A DNA stretch of 33,833 nucleotides from Helicobacter sp. MIT 05-5294 (GCF_000765675.1 NZ_JRPA02000020.1:1-33833); one strand, 5' to 3'. Positions 24,507 through 32,830 are shown, numbered from the stretch's first letter. A program made the numbers and translations. Notes: generated by a model from the letters alone, not told the origin.

Positions 24507-25776
24507 AAAACTCTATCTCGTCGGCGGTGCCGTGCGTGATAAGCTTTTGGGTGCACCCATTAAAGACAAAGATTATGTCGCGGTTGGTTATAGTCCAAGT
24601 GATTTTCAGCATTTATTGCAAGTAGGCAAAAACTTCCCTGTGTTTTTGCGCGAAGATGGTTCGCAAATCGCTTTAGCGCGGAGAGAGAAAAAGGTCGGCG
24701 TAGGTTATAATGGATTTTGCGTAGAGACGCACCAAGTTTCACTAGAAGAGGATTTGAAACGACGCGACTTGACGATTAATGCTATTGCTTTTGATGAAGA
24801 AACTAAAGAATATCATGATCCTTTCGAGGGAATCAAGGATTTGCAAAAGCGAATCTTGCGCCACACTTCAGAGGCGTTTTGCGAAGACCCTCTGCGCGTA
24901 TTGAGGATTGCGAGATTTCGTGCGCGTTTTGGGAAACTTTGGAGAATCCACCCTAGCACAAAAGTATTGATTTATAAAATGCGCGAAGAGTTGCGATTCC
25001 TTGAGCCAAACCGCGTTTATCAAGAAGTGGAGTCTGCGTTTCAAGCCCCTAATGCTTCTTTGTTTTTTGAAACGCTTTTTGAATTGGGCGTATTGGATTG
25101 TATTTTCCCAAACCTTTATATGCTCACGACCTTAAAAGAGGGGAATTTGTATCATCAAGAAGCCTCTGTTTTCGTCCATACAATGGAAGTGCTAAGAATC
25201 GCGGAATCTTTGCTAGAAGCCAACGAACGAGATTCCACAAAAATGCCTCCTTATGATAAAAAGCAAAAATTGATTTTGAAGTTTGCCGCGCTCTTTCATG
25301 ATATTGCCAAGCCTTATTGCTATCGTAATTTTGGCAATTCTAGCGGACACGACAAGCTAGAATATGTTTTGTCCGCCCTTGATATTGCGCTCCCTAAATC
25401 CATACAAACCCCAATGCTAAAGCTGATTGAAAACCATATTAAAATCTATAAACTCCACGAAATGCACTCTTCTAAGGTTGTAAATTTTTTTGATTCTTTT
25501 GGTGGCGAGGAAGCTTTGCTGTGTTTGCAAATTGCCTTGCTGATTGCGGACAAAAAGGGCTGCATTCGCGATTCTAGCCAAAGTGCGGATTCTGCTACTT
25601 TTTTGAATCCTAGCTTTAAGCAACACTTGCTGCACACTTTTAGGGCGTTAAACGCCTATTCTCCAAAATCTTGGATACAATCCCAAGCTACTCCGCCCAA
25701 AGGTGAAGTCATCAAGGCACATATTTTGCGAGAAAAAATCAAGATTTTCAATACAGTGTTTTATCAATACTCTTAA
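24484..25776 (+). CDS. cca: CCA tRNA nucleotidyltransferase with HD domain
   Basis: Adds or repairs the 3' CCA of tRNAs. The product (430 residues) is a class II enzyme: nucleotide-binding YLVGGAVRDKLLG, the two catalytic aspartates in KDKDYV, RRDLTINAIAFD, and the recognition region EDPLRVLRIARFRARF. The C-terminal half contains an HD-type motif FAALFHDIAKP, seen in the multifunctional Cca enzymes with phosphatase/phosphodiesterase activity. I start at ATG 24484 rather than the TTG just before. It begins inside the last 23 bases of hpf. It ends in a repeat-filled gap convergent with argB. Confidence 0.92.
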   Translation: MANTDYTKKLYLVGGAVRDKLLGAPIKDKDYVAVGYSPSDFQHLLQVGKNFPVFLREDGSQIALARREKKVGVGYNGFCVETHQVSLEEDLKRRDLTINAIAFDEETKEYHDPFEGIKDLQKRILRHTSEAFCEDPLRVLRIARFRARFGKLWRIHPSTKVLIYKMREELRFLEPNRVYQEVESAFQAPNASLFFETLFELGVLDCIFPNLYMLTTLKEGNLYHQEASVFVHTMEVLRIAESLLEANERDSTKMPPYDKKQKLILKFAALFHDIAKPYCYRNFGNSSGHDKLEYVLSALDIALPKSIQTPMLKLIENHIKIYKLHEMHSSKVVNFFDSFGGEEALLCLQIALLIADKKGCIRDSSQSADSATFLNPSFKQHLLHTFRALNAYSPKSWIQSQATPPKGEVIKAHILREKIKIFNTVFYQYS

Positions 25777-25899
25777 ATTATGGGATTCTGTGGAATCTCA
25801 CAATGATGCAAAGGCGCACTAAGGCGTCATCGCGGGAATCCACAAATCTAAACAACCCGCCCTCATTGCAAAGAAGTTGTTAAAGCATTACTAGTCGTC

Positions 25900-25931
25900 A
25901 TTGCGAGAATTGCAACGCAATTCGTGGCAAT
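25900..25931 (+). repeat. Palindromic element, copy B
   Basis: Outer arms ATTGC/GCAAT enclose a perfect seven-base stem GAATTGC aac GCAATTC. Compared with copy A (GACTTGC/GCAAGTC), a position in the stem differs on both arms, so pairing is kept. Confidence 0.8.
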
Positions 25932-26004
25932 CTATAATACTGCATACCAAAAAATATTGTAATGGAATCTCGTTATTGTAGAATCCTCTTTTGTTTGAAA
26001 TTTT

Positions 26005-26046
26005 GGATTGCTTTGTTGCCTATTTTATTCGCTCCTCGCAAGGACG
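26005..26046 (-). repeat. Palindromic element, reverse-strand variant
   Basis: Read on the reverse strand: CGTCCTTGCGAGGAGCGAA, 13 bases, then CAAAGCAATCC. It keeps the TTGCGAG ... GCAATC ends with a different middle. Confidence 0.6.
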
Positions 26047-26070
26047 CGGTGGAGAATCTAGGATTCTGCA

Positions 26071-26925
26071 CTATTCTGCGGTAAATTCTGTCCCAATCCC
26101 TGCACTTGTAAAGAGTTCTAGCAACAAAGAATGCGGGACTCTGCCATCAATAATATGCGCTTTTTCCACGCCTCCTTTGACACAATCCAAACACGCCTCC
26201 ACCTTTGGAATCATTCCTCCGCTAATCGTGCCGTCTTGATAGAGATTCTCTGTCTGCCCAATATTTAGGGATTCTATGATTTCACCATTTTTATCCAACA
26301 CACCTTGCGTATCGGTCAAGAAAATCGCCCGTTTTGCTTGTGTTGCAATCGCAATCGCACTTGCCGCAGAATCTGCATTGATGTTAAAGCCCGGGTGTCC
26401 AGCCTCCTCGCCACAGGCAATAGGCGCAATCACAGGCACTAAGTTTTGGGCGAGTAGATTATCAATCACTTCTCCGCGTGTTTCAAAAATTTCGCCCGTA
26501 TAGCCGTATTTGCCATTGTCTTTTGGCTTGGCTTGAAACAAAGACGCGTCCTTACCGCTTAAACCCAACGCATTCACGCCATGAAAATTCAAAAACGCGG
26601 TAATTTCTTTGTTGATTTCCCCACTAAGCACCATTTCAACGATTTTAAGTGCATCAATGCTTGTAACGCGCAATCCATCGACAAATTCGCTCGGAATCTT
26701 AAGGTTATCTAGCAACTCATTGATTCGTTTTCCGCCGCCATGCACGATGATTGGCTTGATTCCAAGCATATAAAGCATAACAATATCAATCGCGAATTGC
26801 TCCTTGAGATTCGGGCTTGTTTGCGCCGCTCCTCCGTATTTGATAACAATCTTAGAACCACGAAACAAACGAATATAAGGAAGCGAATCCAAAAGAATAG
26901 AAACAATTTTAGAATAGTTACGCAT
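26071..26925 (-). CDS. argB: Acetylglutamate kinase
   Basis: Phosphorylates N-acetylglutamate, the second step of arginine synthesis. The 284-residue product has the N-terminal lysine motif VIKYGGAAQTS, PIIVHGGGKRINELL for substrate and phosphate binding, GLSGKDASLF, FNINADSAASAIAIA and the late DGRVPHSLLLELFTSAGIGTEF. GAGG lies close before the ATG. It diverges from the dehydrogenase gene with overlapping promoter regions. Confidence 0.97.
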   Translation of the reverse strand: MRNYSKIVSILLDSLPYIRLFRGSKIVIKYGGAAQTSPNLKEQFAIDIVMLYMLGIKPIIVHGGGKRINELLDNLKIPSEFVDGLRVTSIDALKIVEMVLSGEINKEITAFLNFHGVNALGLSGKDASLFQAKPKDNGKYGYTGEIFETRGEVIDNLLAQNLVPVIAPIACGEEAGHPGFNINADSAASAIAIATQAKRAIFLTDTQGVLDKNGEIIESLNIGQTENLYQDGTISGGMIPKVEACLDCVKGGVEKAHIIDGRVPHSLLLELFTSAGIGTEFTAE

Positions 26926-26958
26926 TTTGCCTCTTTTAGTGTAAAATTACAGGACGAA

Positions 26959-26964
26959 ATTATA
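26959..26964 (-). promoter_or_regulatory. Candidate -10 box for argB
   Basis: TATAAT on the reverse strand, about 34 bases before the argB ATG. A forward TAAAAT at 26942-26947 could serve the divergent dehydrogenase gene; the two would face each other. Confidence 0.5.
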
Positions 26965-26980
26965 GCCAAAAGGATTGCAA

Positions 26981-27925
26981 ATGCAAGAAAAAATCGTGTT
27001 TTTAGATGGATTAAGTTTGGGTGAGCATAATTTACAAGACAAACTCCTTGAAAGATTCCCTAATGTGGATTATACAGAATATCCCATCACAAAGCCAGAA
27101 CAGACTTTAGAAAGGGCTAAGGGTGCTACAATCGTGCTAACCAATAAGGTTATATTAGACAAAAAAAAGCTCAACACGCTCAAAGATTCCTTGAAGCTCG
27201 TTTGCATTACTGCCACAGGAATGAATAATGTGGATTTAGAGGCAGCAAAGGATTTTGGAATCGTGGTAAAAAATGTCGCGGGATATTCCACAAAAAGCGT
27301 CGCACAACATACTTTAATGTTTGCCTTAGCCTTAAGTGCGAAACTGCCTTTGTATGATTTTTTCTGCAAACAAAAGCATTATGCTTCTAGCGCACTTTTT
27401 ACGAATCTTGCCAAGCCTTTGGAATTGCTTGAAGGTAAAAAATGGGGAATCATCGGGCTAGGAGCAATCGGAAAGGAAGTCGCGAAATTAGCAAGTGCGT
27501 TTGGCGCAGAGGTTTGTTACTACTCTACAAGTGGCAAGAATCTCGATGCTCCTTATCCACACAAAAGCCTAGAATCTCTACTTAAAGAATGCTTTGTAGT
27601 CTCTATCCATGCGCCTTTGAATGAGAAAACAAAAAATCTATTAAACAAAAATAATCTGCAACTAATGCAAAATGGAGCGATTCTTATCAATGTTGGGCGT
27701 GGCGGAATCGTCAATGAAGAAGATTTAGCAAAAGAACTAGAAAAGAGGGATTTATATGCGGGTTTTGATGTTTTCACTAAAGAACCTATGCCAGAAAATC
27801 ACCCCTTTTTGAATCCAGAAATCGCAAATCAGTTGCTCTTAACACCACATAATGCGTGGGGATATGAGCAAAGTAAGCAAGTCTTGATTGAGGGTATTAT
27901 TAGAAATATCGCGGAATTTTTTTAA
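26981..27925 (+). CDS. D-isomer 2-hydroxyacid dehydrogenase
   Basis: NAD(P)-dependent dehydrogenase of the D-lactate/glycerate/phosphoglycerate group, 314 residues. The cofactor motif is GIIGLGAIGKEVAKLA at about residue 150, and the catalytic Arg, Glu and His fall in NVGRGGIVNEEDL, FTKEPMPENHPF and LLTPHNAWGY. Earlier CITATGMNNVDLEAAKDFGI and NVAGYSTKSVAQHTL are family hallmarks. The true substrate (glycerate, hydroxypyruvate or another 2-keto acid) cannot be read from the sequence. I start at ATG 26981 (AAGGA upstream) rather than a TTG six bases earlier. The YqaA-like gene follows after 29 bases. Confidence 0.9.
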   Translation: MQEKIVFLDGLSLGEHNLQDKLLERFPNVDYTEYPITKPEQTLERAKGATIVLTNKVILDKKKLNTLKDSLKLVCITATGMNNVDLEAAKDFGIVVKNVAGYSTKSVAQHTLMFALALSAKLPLYDFFCKQKHYASSALFTNLAKPLELLEGKKWGIIGLGAIGKEVAKLASAFGAEVCYYSTSGKNLDAPYPHKSLESLLKECFVVSIHAPLNEKTKNLLNKNNLQLMQNGAILINVGRGGIVNEEDLAKELEKRDLYAGFDVFTKEPMPENHPFLNPEIANQLLLTPHNAWGYEQSKQVLIEGIIRNIAEFF

Positions 27926-27954
27926 GATTCCGCCCCGCAAAGTCTAGCTAAAGA

Positions 27955-28401
27955 ATGGAAACCCTAGAATCTTTTGGGCTTGTGGGATTGTTTCTTGTTT
28001 GTTTTGTGGCAAGTAGTTTATATCCGCTAGGCTCTGAAGCCTTTGTCTTGGGATTCGTGGCGTTTGGGTATTCGGAAGTTGTGGTTTGGTGTGTTGCCAC
28101 ATTGGGCAATACGCTAGGTTCGCTCACAACTTATGGAATCGGATATTTGGGAGAAACTCGCATTTTACAACGCTATTTCAAAAATGCCAATGCGAAAATT
28201 CATCGCTACAAAAATGGAATCCAAAAATACGGATTCCTCTTTGCTTTTTTGAGTTTTCTGCCTATTGTAGGCGATGGATTCGCACTTGCTCTTGGTGTCT
28301 ATCGGTATTCTTTGTTTAAAATGGCATTATGGGTCGCATTTGGCAAAGGTTTGCGCTATTTAGCACTCTTAGGCGCGTTTTCGTGGTGGCAAACTCTGTA
28401 A
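27955..28401 (+). CDS. YqaA/DedA-like small membrane protein
   Basis: A 148-residue inner-membrane protein with about four hydrophobic segments. The conserved core SSLYPLGSEAFVLGFVAFG, GNTLGSLTTYGIGYLG and FLSFLPIVGDGFALALGVYR matches the YqaA branch of the SNARE-associated/DedA family. Members have been linked to lipid flipping and membrane homeostasis; the exact role is unknown. It probably shares a transcript with the dehydrogenase. Only four bases separate its stop from the convergent dprA stop, so there is no room for a separate terminator. Confidence 0.8.
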   Translation: METLESFGLVGLFLVCFVASSLYPLGSEAFVLGFVAFGYSEVVVWCVATLGNTLGSLTTYGIGYLGETRILQRYFKNANAKIHRYKNGIQKYGFLFAFLSFLPIVGDGFALALGVYRYSLFKMALWVAFGKGLRYLALLGAFSWWQTL

Positions 28402-28405
28402 TATC

Positions 28406-29248
28406 TTAAGGTATTGCGATTCTGCCATTGCAACGATGAATTTTGCCCTCTAATTCGTATTCAAAGAGAATCGCACCAAATTTTAAAAACGCCTCTTCAA
28501 ACAAAGGATTGCCTTTGCAAAACTCCAAAATCTCATCTTTTGGGGATTCTAGTTTGGAATCTTTGGCAAGAGATTCATCTAAGTTTTTATCAGAAATCCA
28601 AAGGGATTCCACAAACTCATCTATATCCCAAATCACTTGAGCTATGCCGTTTTTTGCTAAAGTTTGTGTGCCTTGACTTTGCCCTAAATGGTGCGGTGGC
28701 ACGAAGATTGGCTTGTCGGAATCCCTCGCATATCGTGCGCTTTGCATAGAGCCACTATTCAAATCCGCTTGAGCAATCACGATACATTCTCCAAGACTGA
28801 CGACTAATTTGTTGCGCTCCAAAAACGAAAAGGCGTGAGGCTTATAAGGCGGTTCAAATTGGCTTAATATCAGAGATTCTTTGTAGATTTGTTCAATGAT
28901 TTTAGCATTGGTTTTAGGATAGATAATGTCCAAAGAAGCGGGAGAAACCATAATCGTATGAGGCAAGGCGTTTTTGTGTGCGATAATGTCTGTGCCAAGT
29001 GCGCCACCGCTCACGACTACTGCACCCTTTGAGGCGAGTTTCTGCGCGAGAGTTTGTGTGAAGCTTTGGGCATAAGGGTTAGGGTTGCGTGAGCCAACAA
29101 TCGTAATTTTGCGCCTTTGTAACAATTCCAAATTACCGCAATAAAAAATGTTTTTTAGATTCAAATGTGTCAATTCTTGCGGAATCGTTGGCAAGGTTGG
29201 AAAAGAGGATTGAGACGAAATGATAGAATCTTTCAAAAAGGATTCCAA
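28406..29248 (-). CDS. dprA: DNA processing protein DprA
   Basis: Loads RecA on incoming single-stranded DNA during natural transformation. The 280-residue product has the Rossmann-like core of the family: ITIVGSRNPNPYA, VVVSGGALGTDIIAHKNAL, FLERNKLVVSLGECIVI and ADLNSGSMQSARYA, and a C-terminal helical/winged-helix part (FEEAFLKFGAILFEYELEGKI) much like H. pylori DprA. The start is the TTG at 29248, six bases after the stop of the propeller gene; I see no ATG near it, and the ribosome site is weak, so translation may depend on the gene before. It is last in the minD-minE-yibQ-like-propeller-dprA cluster. Confidence 0.93.
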   Translation of the reverse strand: MESFLKDSIISSQSSFPTLPTIPQELTHLNLKNIFYCGNLELLQRRKITIVGSRNPNPYAQSFTQTLAQKLASKGAVVVSGGALGTDIIAHKNALPHTIMVSPASLDIIYPKTNAKIIEQIYKESLILSQFEPPYKPHAFSFLERNKLVVSLGECIVIAQADLNSGSMQSARYARDSDKPIFVPPHHLGQSQGTQTLAKNGIAQVIWDIDEFVESLWISDKNLDESLAKDSKLESPKDEILEFCKGNPLFEEAFLKFGAILFEYELEGKIHRCNGRIAIP

Positions 29249-29254
29249 AGAGAT

Positions 29255-31384
29255 TTAGGAATCTTTTTGGACAAGATAAATGACGATAGAATCCACAAAA
29301 CCATAGCGTCTGTATCCATCGCTTTCTCCCTCGCCTTCAAACTCTTCCAAAATATCTTTTGCAGGATGTTCTTGTAGTAAGCGCACTAATTCTATGCTTT
29401 TGCCAAAGCGTTCAAAAAAGCGTTTAATGGTAATCGTCCAATTCACATCTGCGGCATTTAAGGCGAGTTGAATCTGACATAAATAAGCGACTTTGAGCAA
29501 AGAAGCGATTTTATCCACCCAATAATGAATCTCCATATATTCACCAAACACAACCATTGTATGCTTCGCGTCTCCGGATTTTGCATAGGATTTAGCTTCT
29601 TCATAGCGTCTAAGGAAGTCTTTGGTGAAATCTTTGAATTGTTGCATAGAGCGCAGACTTTCAATCTCATCTACCAAAGAATAGACCTTTTTAATATCTT
29701 TTGCTTCAATGGCATTTAAAAGATTCTCTTTTTGTTGCATTAATACAATGCGTTCGTTTGCCGCGCGTTTGAGCGGAGGGAAGACAAGTAGAATCTCTGC
29801 AATCTTTTTCGCCTCGTCGTATTTGAAATTCTTTTCTAGTTCAATCAAATTTGTTAGCATTCGCTCACCCACTAACAGCACTTTTTTATACAAATCCGTT
29901 TCTCTTAAAAAAGAGAATTGAAAAGTGAGACTGAAGTATTCTTTGAAATTTTGTTTTTTGATAAGCAAATCCGCCTTTTCAAACACATCGCAATTTCGCA
30001 AAAGCTGCACAATCAGCTCCTTTTTGGGCGTGTTGTTAAAAGGTGCTAGGGTTTGTTCTGCTAGGCGTTGGTTTGTATTGGCGTTTTCCATAAGGAGTTT
30101 TTTGGCGTTAAAAAATGCTTTATTCCAAATGTTTTCTAGTTTCTCATAAGCCTGTGTTTTGACTAAAAATTTCGTGGTTTTTAGCATTTCGTAGGCTTTG
30201 GTAAAGTCTTTTTTGTTAATCAGTTCTAAAAAAGTCTTCACGCCGTCTTTTTGGGAAAGATAGAAGTCAAATTCACTTTTTTTGGATTCGCTTACGACAA
30301 AAGGAGCGGTTAATTCTACGGCTTGTTCTATTTCGTTTTGGTTGAGTAATTCAATGGCTTGATGCAGAATCTCGGGCCACGCCTCATCAAACGCTTTGGT
30401 TAGCGGGTGAATGCTTAAAAATACATTTTTGTTGATTGCTTCACGCGCTTTTTTGAAGTCTTTGTTAGCAATGCTTGTCTCTAACTCTTCTTTGCCCTCA
30501 TTGTAATCAATAATCAAAAGCGCACCATCAATCGCCCCAATGTATAAAAGCCCTCCCGAAAAGGCAAGTGATGCGACTCCGGCGTGTTCGTTTTTAATCT
30601 CCATTGCTTTAGTGTTGTCTTTTAAAGACAAAACATAAAGCGTATCCGAGCGCGTTCCAACAAGCGCGTATTCCTCTGTATCTGTAATAGCAATAGAAGT
30701 AGGCCAAAAGGCAAATGGGTATTCTTGAGAGATGATTTTGCCCTCTTTAAGACTAAAGATAATACTTGCGTTGTTGCGGCAAATAAGCAATAGCTTCTCA
30801 TCGTGTTCAAAAAAGCAAGAATCTTCTACTACATCGTTAGTTGCGAAGTTAAAGGCAATCCGATGGCGCAATAAATCAAAAATCATTGTGAATTTATCAA
30901 ACCCGCTAATTGCGATAAAATCGCCACTTTTAGAAAAACGAATCGTAGAAATATAATCTGAACGCGCCAACAAGGAAGAAATGGACAAAAAGCTTCTTCC
31001 CTCATACAAAAACACCCTGCCGTCTTGTCCGCCTGTGGCAAAGAATCTCCCATCGTGAGAAAAGGCGCAGGATTCTATATCGCCATCGTGGTCTTGCAAG
31101 GTCGCAATATGTTTGAGCGCAGAGCCTTTCAACTCTAAAATAAATGTTTTTTTCTCCCCCATAATGGGAAAACAAAAATAAGAATGCGGGGAGATTCCAA
31201 AAGCGTGAGAATAGCGATGTGGGGATTCTAAATCTTTGATAACGCGAATGCTTGTAGAGATGTGCAAATTTTGGTTAATTTCAGAAATGTAAAAAACATT
31301 ATCAATGCAAAATGTAGAATCTTCCACGCGCGCAATGCTTAAAACGCTTCCTTGTAATTGGCGAGTTTCTTTTGGGGTTGTCAT
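29255..31384 (-). CDS. WD40-like beta-propeller protein with long helical C-terminal half
   Basis: A 709-residue cytoplasmic protein of unknown function without signal or membrane segment. Residues 1 to about 300 are repeating beta strands with WD40-like units, clearest at about 98-130 (HDGDIESCAFSHDGRFFATG, then QDGRVFLYEG) and in later repeats (ISTIRFSKSGDFIAISGFD, VASLAFSGGLLYIGAIDGAL). From about 305 to the end it is nearly all helical with paired-helix units (SIANKDFKKAREAINKN, NKKDFTKAYEMLKTTKF, IEAKDIKKVYSLVDEIE), like an alpha-solenoid or TPR array. A propeller followed by a solenoid suggests a protein-assembly scaffold. AAGGGAAGG precedes the ATG. It lies between the YibQ-like gene (62-base gap) and dprA (six-base gap). 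Confidence 0.8.
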   Translation of the reverse strand: MTTPKETRQLQGSVLSIARVEDSTFCIDNVFYISEINQNLHISTSIRVIKDLESPHRYSHAFGISPHSYFCFPIMGEKKTFILELKGSALKHIATLQDHDGDIESCAFSHDGRFFATGGQDGRVFLYEGRSFLSISSLLARSDYISTIRFSKSGDFIAISGFDKFTMIFDLLRHRIAFNFATNDVVEDSCFFEHDEKLLLICRNNASIIFSLKEGKIISQEYPFAFWPTSIAITDTEEYALVGTRSDTLYVLSLKDNTKAMEIKNEHAGVASLAFSGGLLYIGAIDGALLIIDYNEGKEELETSIANKDFKKAREAINKNVFLSIHPLTKAFDEAWPEILHQAIELLNQNEIEQAVELTAPFVVSESKKSEFDFYLSQKDGVKTFLELINKKDFTKAYEMLKTTKFLVKTQAYEKLENIWNKAFFNAKKLLMENANTNQRLAEQTLAPFNNTPKKELIVQLLRNCDVFEKADLLIKKQNFKEYFSLTFQFSFLRETDLYKKVLLVGERMLTNLIELEKNFKYDEAKKIAEILLVFPPLKRAANERIVLMQQKENLLNAIEAKDIKKVYSLVDEIESLRSMQQFKDFTKDFLRRYEEAKSYAKSGDAKHTMVVFGEYMEIHYWVDKIASLLKVAYLCQIQLALNAADVNWTITIKRFFERFGKSIELVRLLQEHPAKDILEEFEGEGESDGYRRYGFVDSIVIYLVQKDS

Positions 31385-31446
31385 AAGCCTTCCCTTAAAA
31401 TTCTAAGATTCTAAAATATCTTAGCATAATTTCTCTATAAAATTGT

Positions 31447-32586
31447 TTATGGTGCAATAATTTCATTGACATATACAAGTTCAACCCCACTTTTGGCTAG
31501 ATAATCTTCCGCATTTCTAAGGGCAATGAGTGTTTCTCTATGCGGGTGTCCAATCGCAATAGCATAGCCTTTGGATTTGGCTATTTTAACCGCTTGGATT
31601 AGGTTTTGCGTGATTTTTGGAATGTTTAATTCATTGTCCAAAAACACATCGCGTTCTAAGTAGTTGCCTTGACAGGGATTTAGCTTTTTTTGTGGGTGTG
31701 CGTCGTAGAATGCCTTTGTTTTCGTATGTGGGGCAGTTTTGGAATCCAAAAAACTAATTTCGTGCTTGGCAAGCGTTTCTAAAAGTAGCGTCATAGATTC
31801 TAAATCGCGCGTAAATTTGCTTCCTGTGTGGTTATTAAGATAAGAAAGTGTTGGGAAATCTTGCTTGATTGTTTGGATTCTTTGCTCTATTTTGGCTTTT
31901 GAATCGCCAACAAACAACCATTCGTGTTCTGCTTGATAAAAGTTCAAGGCTTCTAGGGGTAAATGCACCATAAAAAAGGGAGCAGTTTTCGCGATTTTGG
32001 GTGTTTGCGGATTTGTTTTGCTTTTAGGGAAAAGTGAGGGGGTGATTTTGTAGTTGATTTTGCGCAAAGCATTGTATTGGGCGAATGAACCAACATCATC
32101 AATAATGATTGCGAGTTGTGGTTTGGTGCGTTGGCATTGGGCTTGGGATTCGGTGTTTTTTGGACTTTCTTGGATTGTTTGGGATTCTTGGGATTGCGGT
32201 TTTATTGGGGTTTTTGGGGTTGAAGCGAGAGTCAAATCCGTAGCTTGAGATTCTTCACTAGTAGAATCCAAAGGCTGCGTATTGGCGGTTTCTTGCGAAG
32301 ATTCCTTTGATGATTCTTGTTGGGAATCTTCAAGATTTGCGGAATCCGCTTTGAGTGCTTCAAGATTTTCTCTTAAAAAATCAATGTTTTTTTGGATTAA
32401 TTCCGCGTTGTTTTGTGTGATGGCTTGATTGGATTCCTTTGTGTTTGGCTCTATTTTTGGGGATTCTTTTGAGATTGTTGTGGAGGAAATAGCAGATTTT
32501 TTGGGATTTTTGGGGATAAAGTTAAAACTAAGCAATAGGAGCAATAAAACAATAATTCCAATCGTGATAGGTTTAACTCTCTCCAT
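31447..32586 (-). CDS. Divergent polysaccharide deacetylase (YibQ-like)
   Basis: A 379-residue protein with an N-terminal membrane anchor (about residues 8-26, IGIIVLLLLLLSFNFI), a low-complexity linker of about 125 residues rich in S, E, Q, T, N and K, and a C-terminal domain of the divergent polysaccharide deacetylase family. That domain begins LAIIIDDVGSFAQYNALRKI and includes PFFMVHLPLEA, NNHTGSKFTRD, FLDSKTAPHT and YAIAIGHPHRETL, keeping the Asp and His positions. In many bacteria YibQ-type genes lie near cell-wall enzymes; the substrate is unknown. The start lies seven bases after the minE stop, so translation may be coupled. The linker may span the peptidoglycan. Confidence 0.85.
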   Translation of the reverse strand: MERVKPITIGIIVLLLLLLSFNFIPKNPKKSAISSTTISKESPKIEPNTKESNQAITQNNAELIQKNIDFLRENLEALKADSANLEDSQQESSKESSQETANTQPLDSTSEESQATDLTLASTPKTPIKPQSQESQTIQESPKNTESQAQCQRTKPQLAIIIDDVGSFAQYNALRKINYKITPSLFPKSKTNPQTPKIAKTAPFFMVHLPLEALNFYQAEHEWLFVGDSKAKIEQRIQTIKQDFPTLSYLNNHTGSKFTRDLESMTLLLETLAKHEISFLDSKTAPHTKTKAFYDAHPQKKLNPCQGNYLERDVFLDNELNIPKITQNLIQAVKIAKSKGYAIAIGHPHRETLIALRNAEDYLAKSGVELVYVNEIIAP

Positions 32587-32593
32587 TTATGAG

Positions 32594-32830
32594 CTATTTG
32601 TCCAACAAAATCTCGACTTCAAGCGTATTGAAATTTTGATTGGAATCTGTTTTGATGTCAATCTTTTGAGCGTTTGTGTATTTTTTGATGACTTCTAAAA
32701 TCTCTTGTTTCATTGCCTCCATATAAGGCACATTGATGGCTCTCTCGTGCGCCAAAATCATCGTTAAACGATTTTTTGCCTCTTGGGCGGAAGATTTTTT
32801 GTTGCCAAAGATTCTATCTACTAAACTCAT
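32594..32830 (-). CDS. minE: Cell division topological specificity factor MinE
   Basis: Drives pole-to-pole oscillation of MinD and so places the Z ring at mid-cell. The 78-residue product starts [20 protein letters not shown] (membrane-targeting helix), has the MinD-contact segment [12 protein letters not shown] and the anti-parallel dimer core ending [12 protein letters not shown]. Length is typical. Its ATG overlaps the minD stop as ATGA, indicating coupled translation. Confidence 0.96.
   Translation of the reverse strand: MSLVDRIFGNKKSSAQEAKNRLTMILAHERAINVPYMEAMKQEILEVIKKYTNAQKIDIKTDSNQNFNTLEVEILLDK

Larger units (their letters stand above)
25777..26070. repeat. Gene-free convergent gap with dispersed repeats
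   Basis: The 294 bases between cca and argB hold a full palindromic copy at 25900-25931, its conserved tail to about 25972 (shared with 13895-13938), a reverse-strand variant at 26005-26046, and near 25830 an inverted pair GCGGG ... CCCGC. No gene is visible. Confidence 0.7.

Noticed and set aside
8481-26070. CRISPR array
   Set aside because: Repeats are dispersed over many kilobases in both orientations and not regularly spaced; no cas gene is present.
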